Positions 23,858 through 33,287 of a stretch of DNA of 41,068 nucleotides are shown here, in pieces; position 1 is the first letter of the stretch; each line of letters starts with the position of its first letter. The notes below the pieces were generated by a model. It was not told the DNA's origin, did not search any database, and saw only the letters and a program-made list of their open reading frames with translations. The translations under genes were made by a program, and so were the position numbers. The DNA comes from Spirochaetales bacterium Spiro_12 (GTDB taxonomy: Bacteria > Spirochaetota > Spirochaetia > Treponematales > Rectinemataceae), in contig LVBN01000051.1 of assembly GCA_001603165.1 (NCBI GenBank), forward strand, positions 1 through 41,068, read 5' to 3'.

Positions 23858-24258
23858 TCCCCGTCTATCTTCATCTGGGGTTCATGAGCACCGCCTTTCT
23901 GGCGATGGTCGCGGGTATCGTGATTTCGCGGTTCTTCAAAAATAAAAAATGGTGGCTGAAGGCCCACAAGGGCCTGGGCAGCGCCGCCGTTGCCATGGCG
24001 CTCCTGGGGATCATCATCATCGCGATTTCCGTCCAAGCCTCCGGCGGCCCCCATTTCAGGGTGAGCCACGCCTTCTACGGCGCCGCGGCCCTTGTGCTTC
24101 TCCTAAGCTCGCCCGCCCTGGGTTTTGCCATATTCAAAGCGAAGGACAAAACGATGATCCCCCGGATAAGAAAACTCCATCGCTGGTCGGGCAGGATTAC
24201 GCTTGTGCTCATGGCGGCGGCCATGGTGGCGGGATTTTCCCTGGCGGGGTTTTTCTAG
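23854..24258 (+). CDS. Small b561-like four-helix membrane protein
   Basis: This 134-residue protein has four predicted membrane helices (about 5-26, 40-60, 70-94 and 112-132) and histidines near helix ends: H7, H38, H67, H72 and H109 (KLHRWSGR). This pattern fits a cytochrome b561/ferric-reductase-like transmembrane domain that binds heme b. The start is TTG at 23854, overlapping the DOMON gene's stop (TTGA), so translation is coupled. Working with the secreted DOMON protein, it could pass electrons to or from the periplasm. The electron donor and acceptor are unknown. The family call is by pattern only. Confidence 0.72.
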   Translation: MIPVYLHLGFMSTAFLAMVAGIVISRFFKNKKWWLKAHKGLGSAAVAMALLGIIIIAISVQASGGPHFRVSHAFYGAAALVLLLSSPALGFAIFKAKDKTMIPRIRKLHRWSGRITLVLMAAAMVAGFSLAGFF

Positions 24259-24349
24259 CGCTCCGAGCCAACCAATCTTCGATGCAGGTACTCAGCCTTA
24301 GGCAATTACCCGGCCCTCGCCTCAAGAGAAGGCTTGTGGCAAGTCAGAC

Positions 24350-25066
24350 TCAGATCTTGCCGGATTTCGAACCCAGATAGGCGGCCCTCACCGCCGGATC
24401 GCCGGCGATCTGGGCTACGGGCCCCGAGGTGACGATGCGTCCCTGTTCGAGCACGTAGGCCCTGTCGGCCACGGCCAATGCCTTGAAAGCGTTCTGCTCC
24501 ACCAGGAGTATGGTTTTCCCCATGGATCTGATGGTCTCGATGATTTCAAAAACCGTCTTGACCAAGAGGGGCGCCAGGCCCAGGGAGGGCTCGTCCATGA
24601 GGATCAGCTCCCCTTGGGTCATCAAAGCCCTCCCCATGGCCAGCATCTGCTGCTCTCCCCCCGAAAGGGTGCCCGCCATCTGCTGCTCCCGCTCTTTCAG
24701 CCTGGGGAAGAGGGCGAAAACCTTGTCCATATCGTCCCGAATCGCCTTTTTATCGGCCCTGAGATAGGCTCCGAGGCGCAGATTATCCAGCACCGAAAGG
24801 TTGGCGAAGATGAGTCTCCCCTCGGGAACGTGACAGATACCCGACTGGACCACCAAATCAGGCCGTTTGGCCAGTTTCTGGCCCTTATAGAGGATATCGC
24901 CGGCTGTAGGCCTTAAAAACCCGGAAATCGTATTCAGCAACGTTGATTTCCCGGCACCGTTAGCCCCGATTATGGTCACGATCTCCCCGGCCCTCACCTC
25001 CAGCGAAACACCCTTGAGCGCCCGTATGCCCCCGTAGGAAACATGGAGGTCCTTGATCTTCAACAT
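24350..25066 (-). CDS. livF: Branched-chain amino acid ABC transporter ATPase LivF
   Basis: LivF is one of the two ATPases that drive branched-chain amino acid uptake. The 238-residue protein has Walker A (GANGAGKST), the signature LSGGEQQ, Walker B (LILMDEP) and the switch His region (LVEQNA has the usual LivF Gln-Asn form). ATG 25066 has GGAGG seven bases upstream and lies two bases after the livG stop. It is the last gene of the livKHMGF operon. Confidence 0.95.
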   Translation of the reverse strand: MLKIKDLHVSYGGIRALKGVSLEVRAGEIVTIIGANGAGKSTLLNTISGFLRPTAGDILYKGQKLAKRPDLVVQSGICHVPEGRLIFANLSVLDNLRLGAYLRADKKAIRDDMDKVFALFPRLKEREQQMAGTLSGGEQQMLAMGRALMTQGELILMDEPSLGLAPLLVKTVFEIIETIRSMGKTILLVEQNAFKALAVADRAYVLEQGRIVTSGPVAQIAGDPAVRAAYLGSKSGKI

Positions 25067-25068
25067 GC

Positions 25069-25842
25069 CTAGGCCTCCTCTGTGGCACCCAGATAGGCTT
25101 CGATAACCTTCGGATCTTTCGAAATGTCCGCCGGACAGCCCTCAGCCAACTTAATCCCGAAGTTGAGCACGACAATCCGCTCGCAGATACCCATGATGAG
25201 ATCCATGTGGTGTTCGATCACGAGTACGCTGAGCCTGAACTCGTCCCGTATTCGCGAGATGAGTCGCATCAGCTGCTCGGTCTCGTCGGGATTCATGCCC
25301 GCGGCCGGTTCGTCGAGCAACAACAGCTTCGGATCCAAAGCCAGGGCGCGGACGATTTCCAGGCGCCGCTGCATGCCGTAGGGAAGATTGTTAGCCACCA
25401 AATCCCTGCGCTCGGTCAATCCCATTATGGATAAAAGCCTTTCCGCTTTTTCCACCAGGGCTTTCTCTTCTTTTCTGAACTTGGGCAGCCGCAATACCGA
25501 ATCGAGGATGCTGTAGCTGGCGCCCAGATGGCAGGCTGTGAGAACATTTTCGAAAACCGTCAAATTCTTGAATAGCCTGATGTTCTGGAAGGTCCTGGTA
25601 ATGCCCATATCGGCGATTTTGAACGGCGGAAGACCGATAACGCTCTTCCCCCTAAATCGCACATCGCCTTCGGTAAGGGAATAGACCCCGGTGACCAGAT
25701 TGAAAATCGTGGTCTTTCCCGCTCCATTCGGGCCGATAAGCCCGAAGATCCCCCCCTCGGGGATGGAAAAACTCACATCGTTCACCGCCGCCAGCCCGCC
25801 GAATCGCTTGGTCAGCCGGCGTATTTCCAATATATCAGCCAA
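25069..25842 (-). CDS. livG: Branched-chain amino acid ABC transporter ATPase LivG
   Basis: This is the second ATPase of the Liv transporter, 257 residues. Walker A is GPNGAGKTT, Walker B is [12 protein letters not shown] and the switch region is VIEHHMD, all typical of LivG. The signature motif is diverged ([12 protein letters not shown]), as usual for this subfamily. The start is TTG at 25842 with GGGGAGG six bases upstream; it overlaps the end of livM by eight bases. The livF start follows two bases after the stop. Confidence 0.95.
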   Translation of the reverse strand: MADILEIRRLTKRFGGLAAVNDVSFSIPEGGIFGLIGPNGAGKTTIFNLVTGVYSLTEGDVRFRGKSVIGLPPFKIADMGITRTFQNIRLFKNLTVFENVLTACHLGASYSILDSVLRLPKFRKEEKALVEKAERLLSIMGLTERRDLVANNLPYGMQRRLEIVRALALDPKLLLLDEPAAGMNPDETEQLMRLISRIRDEFRLSVLVIEHHMDLIMGICERIVVLNFGIKLAEGCPADISKDPKVIEAYLGATEEA

Positions 25843-26770
25843 CGCCGACCTCCCCGTTTTGCGAGTTCTTGCTCTCCTTCAGGGCCTGGACGCGGGCCTT
25901 CCGTTCGTTTCGAGCCTTGCGTATCCCGGCGGGGGTCAATTCCATTCCGCCCATCAGCCCTTTCGGCCTCGAAATCATTATGAGAATCACCGCCGCTCCG
26001 TAAAACACAAGCCTCCATATCTCGAAGGCCCTCAGGATTTCCGGCAGCGCGGTGAGCAAAAGAGCCCCCAGCACCGATCCGGAGATGGAACCGAGACCGC
26101 CGAAGATGACGATGATCGTCAGTTCGGTGGACTTGGTCATGGAGAACATCTTGGGCTGGATGAAGGTCATGTAATGACCGAAGAACACTCCGGCGACCCC
26201 GGCGTATACCGCGCTCACCACCAGGGCGATCATCTTGTATTTGAAAACATTGACCCCGGCGATCTGGGCCGCCAGCTCCTCCTCCCTCACGGCGATCATG
26301 TTCCTGCCGTGCCGGGAGCGCACAAGATTGGCCAAAAAAATCACCGCCAGGATATCCACGATGATGATGGCAGGAAGGGTCGATTTGTAAGGCACGCCCG
26401 GCCAGCCTCGGGAGCCGCCGAAAAGCTGGACGTTGTTGAGGATCAGCCTGATGGCTTCGCCGAATCCGAGGGTGGCTATGCAGAAATAATCGCCCTTCAA
26501 GTTGAGCGTTATGCGACCGATAAAATAACTCACGATCCCCGCGCCGGCGCCGCCCGCGATCACGCCCACCGCGAAGGGAAGCCCCAGCCCGGCGGGACTG
26601 GTCGTCGGCGATACGGTCATGAGCGCGCCTAAATAGGCCCCGATCGCCATGAAGCCCGCGTGGCCGAAAGAAAAAAGCCCAGTGAATCCGGTGAGCAGGC
26701 TCAAGCCCAGCACCGCGATCAGATTGATCCCGGCGAGCATCAAGATTCCCTGGATATAGAACCAATCCAT
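25835..26770 (-). CDS. livM: Branched-chain amino acid ABC permease LivM
   Basis: LivM is a membrane permease subunit that pairs with LivH. The 311-residue protein is largely hydrophobic, with eight or so membrane segments and the family EAA-like region around [14 protein letters not shown]-type sequence (here [15 protein letters not shown]). A basic tail of about 25 residues ([17 protein letters not shown]) ends the protein and overlaps livG. A G-rich site (GGGGGTAGGG) precedes ATG 26770, 13 bases after livH. Confidence 0.93.
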   Translation of the reverse strand: MDWFYIQGILMLAGINLIAVLGLSLLTGFTGLFSFGHAGFMAIGAYLGALMTVSPTTSPAGLGLPFAVGVIAGGAGAGIVSYFIGRITLNLKGDYFCIATLGFGEAIRLILNNVQLFGGSRGWPGVPYKSTLPAIIIVDILAVIFLANLVRSRHGRNMIAVREEELAAQIAGVNVFKYKMIALVVSAVYAGVAGVFFGHYMTFIQPKMFSMTKSTELTIIVIFGGLGSISGSVLGALLLTALPEILRAFEIWRLVFYGAAVILIMISRPKGLMGGMELTPAGIRKARNERKARVQALKESKNSQNGEVGVG

Positions 26771-26783
26771 CCCTACCCCCGTT

Positions 26784-27662
26784 CTAGGCCTTGTCCACCG
26801 TATTTTTCCCCATTATGCCCGAAGGCCTGAAAATGAGGACGCCGATAAGAATCACGAAGGCGATCAGATCGCGGAACTGCGATGAAAGGTACCCGGCCAC
26901 CAGGGTTTCGATCGTTCCCAGAAGCACGGAACCCAGCACCGCGCCGGGCAGGCTCCCCAGCCCTCCGAAAACCGCGGCGATAAAGGATTTGGTGGTGATA
27001 TTGCCGATCTGAGGATACACCGTGTACTTCATGCCGAAAAAAACGCCCGCCACACCGGCAAGGAATCCGCCGAGCCCGAAAACGATGAGAATGATTTTGT
27101 CGGTATTCACGCCCATGAGGGCGCAGGCCTTTATATTATAGGCCGCCGCCTGGATAGCCTTGCCCATTTTTGTCTTTTCGATAAAGAGAATGAGTCCCGT
27201 TAGGCAGACCGCCGATATGAAGAACATGATGAGATCGAGTCGGCCGACCGCCAATGCCCCAAGCTGAATGGGGGTGCGGGGAATAACCGCCGGATAGGTC
27301 CTGAAGGTGGGTCCTATGGTGGCGATGACGATATTCTCCAGGAGAATCGAGGCTCCCATGGCCGAAATGATGAAATACAGAAAAGGGGCGTTGCGTTCCC
27401 TCAAGGGTTTGTAGGCGATCCGCTCCACCAGGATCGCCAGGAGCGTCGTGCCCGCGCAGGCCAGAATAAATGCGAGAATAAAGGGAAGTTTGAGCAGGGT
27501 AAGGGCGAAAAAGCCGAAATACGCCCCCAGCATTATCACCCCACCGTGGGCGAAGTTGGAAAAGCTCATGATGGAATAGACCAGGGAATAGCCGACGGCC
27601 ATCAGCGCGTATACGGAACCTATGGAAAGCCCGTTTATCAATTGCTGCATAAACTGAATCAT
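26784..27662 (-). CDS. livH: Branched-chain amino acid ABC permease LivH
   Basis: LivH is the other permease subunit. The 292-residue protein starts with the LivH-typical QQLINGLSIGSVYALMAVGYS-like N-terminus and carries several membrane helices and the ATPase-contact loop (IQAAAYNIKACALMGVNTDKI). AAAGGA lies seven bases before ATG 27662. A strong hairpin separates it from livK upstream. Confidence 0.95.
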   Translation of the reverse strand: MIQFMQQLINGLSIGSVYALMAVGYSLVYSIMSFSNFAHGGVIMLGAYFGFFALTLLKLPFILAFILACAGTTLLAILVERIAYKPLRERNAPFLYFIISAMGASILLENIVIATIGPTFRTYPAVIPRTPIQLGALAVGRLDLIMFFISAVCLTGLILFIEKTKMGKAIQAAAYNIKACALMGVNTDKIILIVFGLGGFLAGVAGVFFGMKYTVYPQIGNITTKSFIAAVFGGLGSLPGAVLGSVLLGTIETLVAGYLSSQFRDLIAFVILIGVLIFRPSGIMGKNTVDKA

Positions 27663-27700
27663 GGCCGGTCCTTTTTCGAACTTGGGAGAAAAAGGACGCC

Positions 27701-27729
27701 ACGGCGCCGGGCTTAAAGCCCGGCGCCGT
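27701..27729 (-). terminator. Hairpin between livK and livH, probably a leaky terminator
   Basis: ACGGCGCCGGGC (27701-27712) pairs with GCCCGGCGCCGT (27718-27729) around TTAAA. On the minus strand the stem is followed by GGCGTCCTTTTTCTCC, a short T-rich tract. It sits in the 90-base gap after livK. Such a hairpin would let the binding protein be made in excess over the membrane and ATPase subunits. Confidence 0.65.
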
Positions 27730-27752
27730 AACGCCCCGCGTGTTGCCGAATT

Positions 27753-28907
27753 TTATTGCGCCGCGTATTTCTCCTGGAATACATACTGGCCATTTACGAT
27801 CTTGAGTATGGCCGCGTCCTTGCCTTCGGGATTGTGGGTCTCGGGACTAATCTTGATATTGCCGGTGATTCCCTGAACCTCTATGCCCTCCAGCGCCTTG
27901 GCCACGGCCTCGCCGTTGACCTTGCCCGCTTTTTGCAGGGCGGCGACGAGCACCAGAACGGCGTCGTGCACCAAAAAGCCGTTGAGCTCGGTTTCTTTTC
28001 CATACTTAGCCAGGTAGCGGGCTTTGTAATTCTGGACGGCGGGATCGGCGTAGTCCAGATGGTTGACGAAGTAGCAGCCCTCGACGGCGGCGCCGCCCAT
28101 GGAGATAAGCTGCTCCGAAGGCCAACCGTCGCCGCCCATCAATACCTGGGTTATGCCGAGCTCCCTCGCCTGGTTGGCCGACAGGGCCACTTCTTTGAAG
28201 AAGTAAGGCATGAAAATAATGTCCGGTCCGGCGGCCTTGATTTTGGAAAGCTGCGGCCTGAAATCCACATCGCCGGCGTTGAACGATTCATCTGCCACGA
28301 TGCTGCCGCCTTTCTTCTCGAAATTGATCTTGAAGAATTCGCGCAACCCCTGGCTGTAATCGTCGGATACATCGTAGAGAATCGCCGCCTTCGTGGCGCC
28401 CAGCTTGTCGAAGGCATAGCCCGCCGCGACCGCTCCCTGGTAAGGATCGATGAAGCAGACTCTGAAGTTGTACGGCTTTACTTTCCCATCAAGAACCGTG
28501 ACTTTCGGATTGGTGGCGACGGTGGCGATATCAGGCACCTTGGCTTGCTCAAGCACCGGCGCTATGGGAATCGCGTTGCCCGACGCATTCGGACCCAATA
28601 TCGCGACGACCTTGTCCTGGCCGGTCAGTCGCTTGACAACGTTGACCGCTTCCTGGGCGTCGCCCTTGTTATCGTAACCGACGGCTTCCAGCTTGTACTT
28701 CTTGCCGCCGACTTCGATGCCGCCTGAGTTGTTGTATTCCTCGAACAACATCTTGACGGTATTGAACTCGTTTTCGCCCCAGACTGCCTGATCGCCGGTA
28801 AGTGCTCCGAACCAACCCACCTTGATCGTATCGCCCTTGCCGCCTCCGGCGCAGCCGAGCAGAACGATCGTGAGAACGACCGCGACAGCCATCCATGTCC
28901 TTTTCAT
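27753..28907 (-). CDS. livK: Branched-chain amino acid ABC transporter substrate-binding lipoprotein
   Basis: This 384-residue protein is the periplasmic-binding-protein subunit that delivers the amino acid to LivHM. It starts with a lipoprotein signal: a hydrophobic stretch ending VLLGC, so Cys is lipidated and the protein is anchored in the membrane. The rest is the type I periplasmic-binding fold (KVGWFGALTGDQAVWG near the start, VAILGPNASGNAIP, ALYDVSDDYSQG-like segments). ATG 28907 is chosen because it has AGGAGG five bases upstream and begins the signal peptide; an upstream in-frame start is unsupported. The substrate could be leucine, isoleucine and valine or another hydrophobic amino acid. 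Confidence 0.93.
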   Translation of the reverse strand: MKRTWMAVAVVLTIVLLGCAGGGKGDTIKVGWFGALTGDQAVWGENEFNTVKMLFEEYNNSGGIEVGGKKYKLEAVGYDNKGDAQEAVNVVKRLTGQDKVVAILGPNASGNAIPIAPVLEQAKVPDIATVATNPKVTVLDGKVKPYNFRVCFIDPYQGAVAAGYAFDKLGATKAAILYDVSDDYSQGLREFFKINFEKKGGSIVADESFNAGDVDFRPQLSKIKAAGPDIIFMPYFFKEVALSANQARELGITQVLMGGDGWPSEQLISMGGAAVEGCYFVNHLDYADPAVQNYKARYLAKYGKETELNGFLVHDAVLVLVAALQKAGKVNGEAVAKALEGIEVQGITGNIKISPETHNPEGKDAAILKIVNGQYVFQEKYAAQ

Positions 28908-28943
28908 AGATCCTCCTGAAGGATTCAATGGTAAACCTCGGGT

Positions 28944-28972
28944 AGTATAAACCCAAGGCTACAGCACAACAA
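28944..28972 (-). promoter_or_regulatory. livKHMGF promoter
   Basis: On the minus strand TTGTTG (28972-28967) and TATACT (28949-28944) are 17 bases apart. The start would fall near 28937, leaving a leader of about 30 bases with an AGGAGG site before livK. Confidence 0.7.
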
Positions 28973-29044
28973 GCATAAATCAACAGGCTTCGCCGTAGAA
29001 GCTCGTCCCTGATCGGCGGTGCGATCGGAGAGTGAACAGGATGC

Positions 29045-30880
29045 TTATTCCACTGTGACGCTTTTGGCCAGATTGCGCGGCTGGTCCACGTCCCGCCCCA
29101 ATTCGAGGGCGCAGAAATAGGCGAACAACTGTAGGGGAATGACCATGGTAAAGGGATAAAAACGGGAATCGGATTTGGGCACAGGAATAAAGTCGTCGAC
29201 CAGCGACTTAGTCTCATCGTCACCCTCCACGCCGACGGCGATAACTGGACCGCCTCTTGCCTTTATCTCCCTGATATTGGAAATTGTCTTTTCCCTGAGA
29301 TAATCGTCGGAAACGAGGAAGACGCTGGGGACCTCCGGACTTACCAAGGCGATGGGGCCATGCTTCATCTCCCCGGCGGAACAACCCTCGGCGTGGATAT
29401 AGCTTATCTCCTTGAGCTTTAGGGCTCCTTCCAAGGCTATCGGATACAGAATACCCCGTCCCAAGAAAAGGAAATCCTTCGCTTTATGGTACTTTTTGGC
29501 CATAGCCTGAACCTTGTCCCGCTGCGCCAGGGTTCTTCGCACAAGATCCGGCACCGACTGCAGGGTGCTGAGGAAGGAGATGCCCTCGTCCCTGGACATA
29601 TCCTTCATCCTGGCGACCAAAAGGGTGAAGAGATAAAAGGCCGCGAGCTGGCTGGTAAAAGCCTTGGTAGAGGCCACGGCGATCTCGGGGCCGGAATGGA
29701 CGTAGATCCCCCCGTCGGATTCCCTGGCGATGGTCGAACCGACGACATTGCAGATGCCCAACACCGTCGCCCCTTTGCGTTGGATCTCCCGCATGGCGTA
29801 GAGGGAATCGGCGGTCTCCCCTGACTGGCTCACGGTAAACCAGAGGCTGTCCCGCTCGACCACCGGGTTCCGGTAGCGGATTTCGCTGGCCAGTTCCGAC
29901 TGGGCGGGAATCCGCGCCACGTGTTCGAGCAGATGGGCGCCTACGAGACCCGCATGCCAGCTGGTCCCGGCCGCGATTATCCGCACCCTTCCTATGCCCG
30001 AGAGATGGCGGCGTTCCAGGTTGAGCCCACCCAGCTTGGCGGTGGAGTTTTCAACATCCAAACGACCGCTGATGGCCCTGGCTATGGACTCGGGTTGTTC
30101 GAATATCTCCTTTTCCATATAGCAGGGGAAATCGCCTTTTTCGATGGAGCCGAGTTCCCAGGTGACTTCGTCAACCTTTTTATCCACCCGGTTTTCGTCC
30201 CGGTCGATTATCGAGTAGCTGTCCTGGGTGATATCGACGATCTCTCCGTCGTTGAGGTAGACGACCTTGTTGGTATAAGCCACCATGGCGGTGACATCGC
30301 TGGCTAAAAACATCTCCCCCGCGCCGACGCCCACAACCAGGGGGCTGCCGTTCCTCGCCCCTACGATGCGCCCCGGCTCGTCCGCATGGATGCAGGCGAT
30401 GCCGTAAGTACCCCGCAGGCTCTGGACCGCCGCCCTCACCGCCTCGAGCAGATTACCCTTATAGTAGTGCGCGATGAGTTGGGGAATCACTTCGGTATCG
30501 GTCTCGCTCACAAAGACGCAGCCCTTTTTCTCCAACATGGCCTTAAGGGACATGTGGTTTTCGATTATCCCATTGTGAACGACGGCGATCTTGCCCGAGC
30601 AGTCGGTGTGAGGATGGGCGTTGGCGAGGGTAACCCCGCCGTGGGTGGCCCAGCGGGTATGCCCGATACCCCAGGCTCCATCCAGGTCGGCGGGCATTGC
30701 GGCCTTGAGGGCGGCTATCTTCCCCACGGCTTTCACGATCCCCAGGGAATTATCGCTGCGGCCTTCTCTTCCCACGGCAATTCCCGCCGAATCGTAGCCC
30801 CGGTATTCCAGGCGTCGCAGGCCTTCCAGGAGCAGGGGAGAAGTTTTTCGCGGACCAGAATAACCTATTATGCCGCACAT
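29045..30880 (-). CDS. glmS: Glucosamine-6-phosphate synthase (glutamine-dependent)
   Basis: GlmS makes glucosamine-6-phosphate from fructose-6-phosphate and glutamine, the first step toward UDP-GlcNAc and cell wall. The 611-residue protein starts MCGIIGYSG, so after Met removal Cys1 is the glutaminase nucleophile. The N-terminal amidotransferase (TRWATHG) and two SIS sugar-isomerase domains (GTSWHAG, SQSGETADS; AEGCSAGEMKHGPIALV) follow. It ends DQPRNLAKSVTVE, the standard ending. ATG 30880 has GGGAGG about nine bases upstream. No glmS ribozyme is visible in the leader. Confidence 0.97.
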   Translation of the reverse strand: MCGIIGYSGPRKTSPLLLEGLRRLEYRGYDSAGIAVGREGRSDNSLGIVKAVGKIAALKAAMPADLDGAWGIGHTRWATHGGVTLANAHPHTDCSGKIAVVHNGIIENHMSLKAMLEKKGCVFVSETDTEVIPQLIAHYYKGNLLEAVRAAVQSLRGTYGIACIHADEPGRIVGARNGSPLVVGVGAGEMFLASDVTAMVAYTNKVVYLNDGEIVDITQDSYSIIDRDENRVDKKVDEVTWELGSIEKGDFPCYMEKEIFEQPESIARAISGRLDVENSTAKLGGLNLERRHLSGIGRVRIIAAGTSWHAGLVGAHLLEHVARIPAQSELASEIRYRNPVVERDSLWFTVSQSGETADSLYAMREIQRKGATVLGICNVVGSTIARESDGGIYVHSGPEIAVASTKAFTSQLAAFYLFTLLVARMKDMSRDEGISFLSTLQSVPDLVRRTLAQRDKVQAMAKKYHKAKDFLFLGRGILYPIALEGALKLKEISYIHAEGCSAGEMKHGPIALVSPEVPSVFLVSDDYLREKTISNIREIKARGGPVIAVGVEGDDETKSLVDDFIPVPKSDSRFYPFTMVIPLQLFAYFCALELGRDVDQPRNLAKSVTVE

Positions 30881-31135
30881 GGATAAAGCCTCCCAATGGG
30901 GACAGGATTGGATCAAGGCTCCCTTAGGCCCTGGAAGATGGACCTGAGGAACCCAAACAATGATACTCTAAACGGAGCGCGGCGCAAGTACCGGAGCGTG
31001 CGACATAGCAAAGAAGTTCAAAAAACCGAAACGAGCGCAAGAAACGGCTATGGCGTGAAGCGGCGCGAGGCACGGCGCCATGTTCCCTTCCGCGCCGCCC
31101 CGGGCTCCGCCGCGCGGCCGCTCCCCGGCCGCCGA

Positions 31136-31164
31136 TTGATACGAGCCGACCGCCGTCATATAGT
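31136..31164 (+). promoter_or_regulatory. birA promoter
   Basis: TTGATA (31136-31141), 17 bases, TATAGT (31159-31164). Transcription would start near 31171, 23 bases before the birA ATG, with AAAGGG about fifteen bases before the ATG. It lies in the 313-base gap between the divergent glmS and birA; I see no other gene or RNA there. Confidence 0.65.
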
Positions 31165-31193
31165 AGCCATAACAAAGGGCGAGACTGACCACG

Positions 31194-31961
31194 ATGAAAA
31201 TACTTCACTTTCCCCAGGTGAAATCCACAATGGACGAAGCCCGCAGGGCGATCGAGGGGGGGCATATCCCGCCCTTTCTCCTGCTGGCCGATCGGCAGAC
31301 CGAGGGGCGGGGCCGGCTGGAAGGGAGGCGCTGGGAATCAGGCCCGGGAGCCTCCCTCGCCATGACCCTTTGTCTCGATCCTTCGATAAGCTTATCGCCG
31401 GCTTTACCCCTGAGGGTCGGCCTGGGCGTCGCCCAGCGACTCTGCGGACTCGAAGGGCTTAGCCGGCGCATTGCGCTCAAATGGCCCAACGACATTCTCG
31501 GCCTTGGGACGGCGGAAGGGGGATGGAAAAAACTGGGGGGAATCCTCTGCGAATCCTCGGGCTCCGGTCTTTTCATCGGCATAGGAATCAACCTCAAACG
31601 CGAAGCCTATGGACCAAGGCTGAGCGAAAAGGCGACGAGCCTCGAAGAACTGCCGTCCGAGCCGGAGCAGAAGGCCCGGCTGGCCCTGATATCAGGTTCC
31701 GAGGAATTCGCCAGCACCCTTGCCCGCGCTGTGGTCGAAAGCCTTGAGGACCCCCGCTGGCGGGAGAAATATATTTCCATGCTCTGGGGCTTGGGTCAGG
31801 AGATGCGGTTCATTGCCGGCGATCCCCGTTCCGGCGGGGAGGAGACGGGGAAAATGCTCGGCGTGGAAGAGGACGGGAGCCTTGTCTTGCTCGAAAACGG
31901 GAAAGGTCTAAAGCGCTATCACTCCGGAGAGATATCCGGACTTCTTCCGCGACAAGGCTAG
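31194..31961 (+). CDS. birA: Biotin--[acetyl-CoA-carboxylase] ligase, no DNA-binding domain
   Basis: This enzyme activates biotin with ATP and attaches it to a carrier-protein lysine. The 255-residue protein is the short type without the N-terminal helix-turn-helix of E. coli BirA, so it should not act as a repressor. The biotin/ATP motif is EGRGRLEGRRWES, followed by ALKWPNDIL, GGILCE and IGIGINL. A small C-terminal SH3-like domain follows. The stop shares four bases (CTAG) with the stop of the convergent hflX. Confidence 0.94.
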   Translation: MKILHFPQVKSTMDEARRAIEGGHIPPFLLLADRQTEGRGRLEGRRWESGPGASLAMTLCLDPSISLSPALPLRVGLGVAQRLCGLEGLSRRIALKWPNDILGLGTAEGGWKKLGGILCESSGSGLFIGIGINLKREAYGPRLSEKATSLEELPSEPEQKARLALISGSEEFASTLARAVVESLEDPRWREKYISMLWGLGQEMRFIAGDPRSGGEETGKMLGVEEDGSLVLLENGKGLKRYHSGEISGLLPRQG

Positions 31962-33229
31962 ACGACAAATTCCGCGAACCTGGCTATGAGCCTCGAAGGC
32001 ATCTTGCATCTGACCAGGGTGTTTTCCTCCCCGCCTTTTTCCTCCAAAACCAGGCCCTCCCTATGAATGAGAGGAATAAGGGCATAGTGGGCGTGCGGTA
32101 TGAGCAGCTTCAGCTCCTGCATATCCGAGCTAAGCTCGTCTTCGATACGGGCGGCGAGATCCTCAAGCCCCGCCCCGGTTTTAGCCGATACGGAAAGAGC
32201 TTCGGGATGGGTTCTTCGCCAATCCATGAGGGTTTCGGAATCCACGAGGTCGGTTTTGTTGAGCACGAGTATGTGGGGAAGAGAACCGGCGCCTATTTCG
32301 GATAAAACCTGGCGCGTCGTAGCCATTTGCCGTTCCCTCTCCGGGTCGGCTCCATCCACCACATGAATCAGCAGGTCGGCGCTGGACGCCTCCTCCAGGG
32401 TGGCTTTGAAGGCTTCGACCAGACCATGGGGCAAATTCCTCACGAAGCCAACCGTGTCAGTGAGGAGCAGACTCGCCCCAGAGCCCAGACAGAGTCTGCG
32501 GGTGGTGGGATCCAACGTTGCGAAAAGCTTATCCTCGGCGAGGACCTCAGCCTTGGTCATGGCGTTGAGGAGGCTGGATTTGCCCGCGTTCGTATAGCCG
32601 ACTATGGCGGCCCTGGGAAGGGGCAGCCGCTGTCTTCGCTTACGCTGCACATCCCTGGACTTGCGCACTACCTTGAGTTCTTCCTTCAGCTCGTGAATCC
32701 TGCGCTCTATGGACCTTCGGTCCAATTCGATTTTCTGCTCCCCCGAGCCCTTGGTGCCATACCGTCCTCCCCGCTGACGGGAGAGTTCTTCGTAAGAATG
32801 GGCCAACCTCGGGAGGGCGTATTCCAGCCGTGCCAGCTCCACCTGGAGACCGGCCTCCCTGGTAAGCGCCCGGGCGGAAAATATCTTGATGATAAGCTCC
32901 GCCCTATCGTAGACCTTGAGGCCCGTGAGCTTTTCCCAGTTTCTCTGTTGAATGGGGCTCAACGGATGATCGAAAATGATCGAATCGACCCCTTCAGCCT
33001 TGGCGGCGGCGGCGATTTCGTCGGCCTTGCCGCTCCCGAGCAGTAGATTGGCAGTCTTTTCCCTCAGCTTGACCATCATCGTTGTGACGGGTTCCACCCC
33101 CAGGCTGGAGGCGAGACCGGAGAGCTCCCGTAAAAGGCTGGCGGCTTCCCTGGCTTCGATTCGGTCCGACTCCAGCCCTACCAGCAGAGCCCGCTCCACC
33201 TGGGGAGAGTTGTCGTAAAGTTCGTTCAT
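31958..33229 (-). CDS. hflX: GTPase HflX
   Basis: HflX binds the 50S subunit and rescues or splits stalled ribosomes under stress. The 423-residue protein has the HflX N-terminal domain, a coiled-coil/arginine-rich helical linker (GGRYGTKGSGEQKIELDRR) and the GTPase with GYTNAGKSSLLNAMT (G1), DTVGFVRNLPH (G3) and LNKTDL (G4). The C-terminal domain ends normally. It lies 58 bases downstream of argF on the same strand, across a 6-bp hairpin (GCCTGT/ACAGGC), so it may share the argF transcript. The ATG has only a weak ribosome-binding site. Confidence 0.96.
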   Translation of the reverse strand: MNELYDNSPQVERALLVGLESDRIEAREAASLLRELSGLASSLGVEPVTTMMVKLREKTANLLLGSGKADEIAAAAKAEGVDSIIFDHPLSPIQQRNWEKLTGLKVYDRAELIIKIFSARALTREAGLQVELARLEYALPRLAHSYEELSRQRGGRYGTKGSGEQKIELDRRSIERRIHELKEELKVVRKSRDVQRKRRQRLPLPRAAIVGYTNAGKSSLLNAMTKAEVLAEDKLFATLDPTTRRLCLGSGASLLLTDTVGFVRNLPHGLVEAFKATLEEASSADLLIHVVDGADPERERQMATTRQVLSEIGAGSLPHILVLNKTDLVDSETLMDWRRTHPEALSVSAKTGAGLEDLAARIEDELSSDMQELKLLIPHAHYALIPLIHREGLVLEEKGGEENTLVRCKMPSRLIARFAEFVV

Positions 33230-33287
33230 GCGGTACCTGCCTGTTTCAGCGCGACAGGCTGCGCGGTATCGTATCGGCCCTTCTGTT

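Noticed and set aside
30881-31193. glmS ribozyme or other RNA element upstream of glmS
   Set aside because: No ribozyme core pattern seen; the gap is explained by the birA promoter and plain GC-rich sequence.
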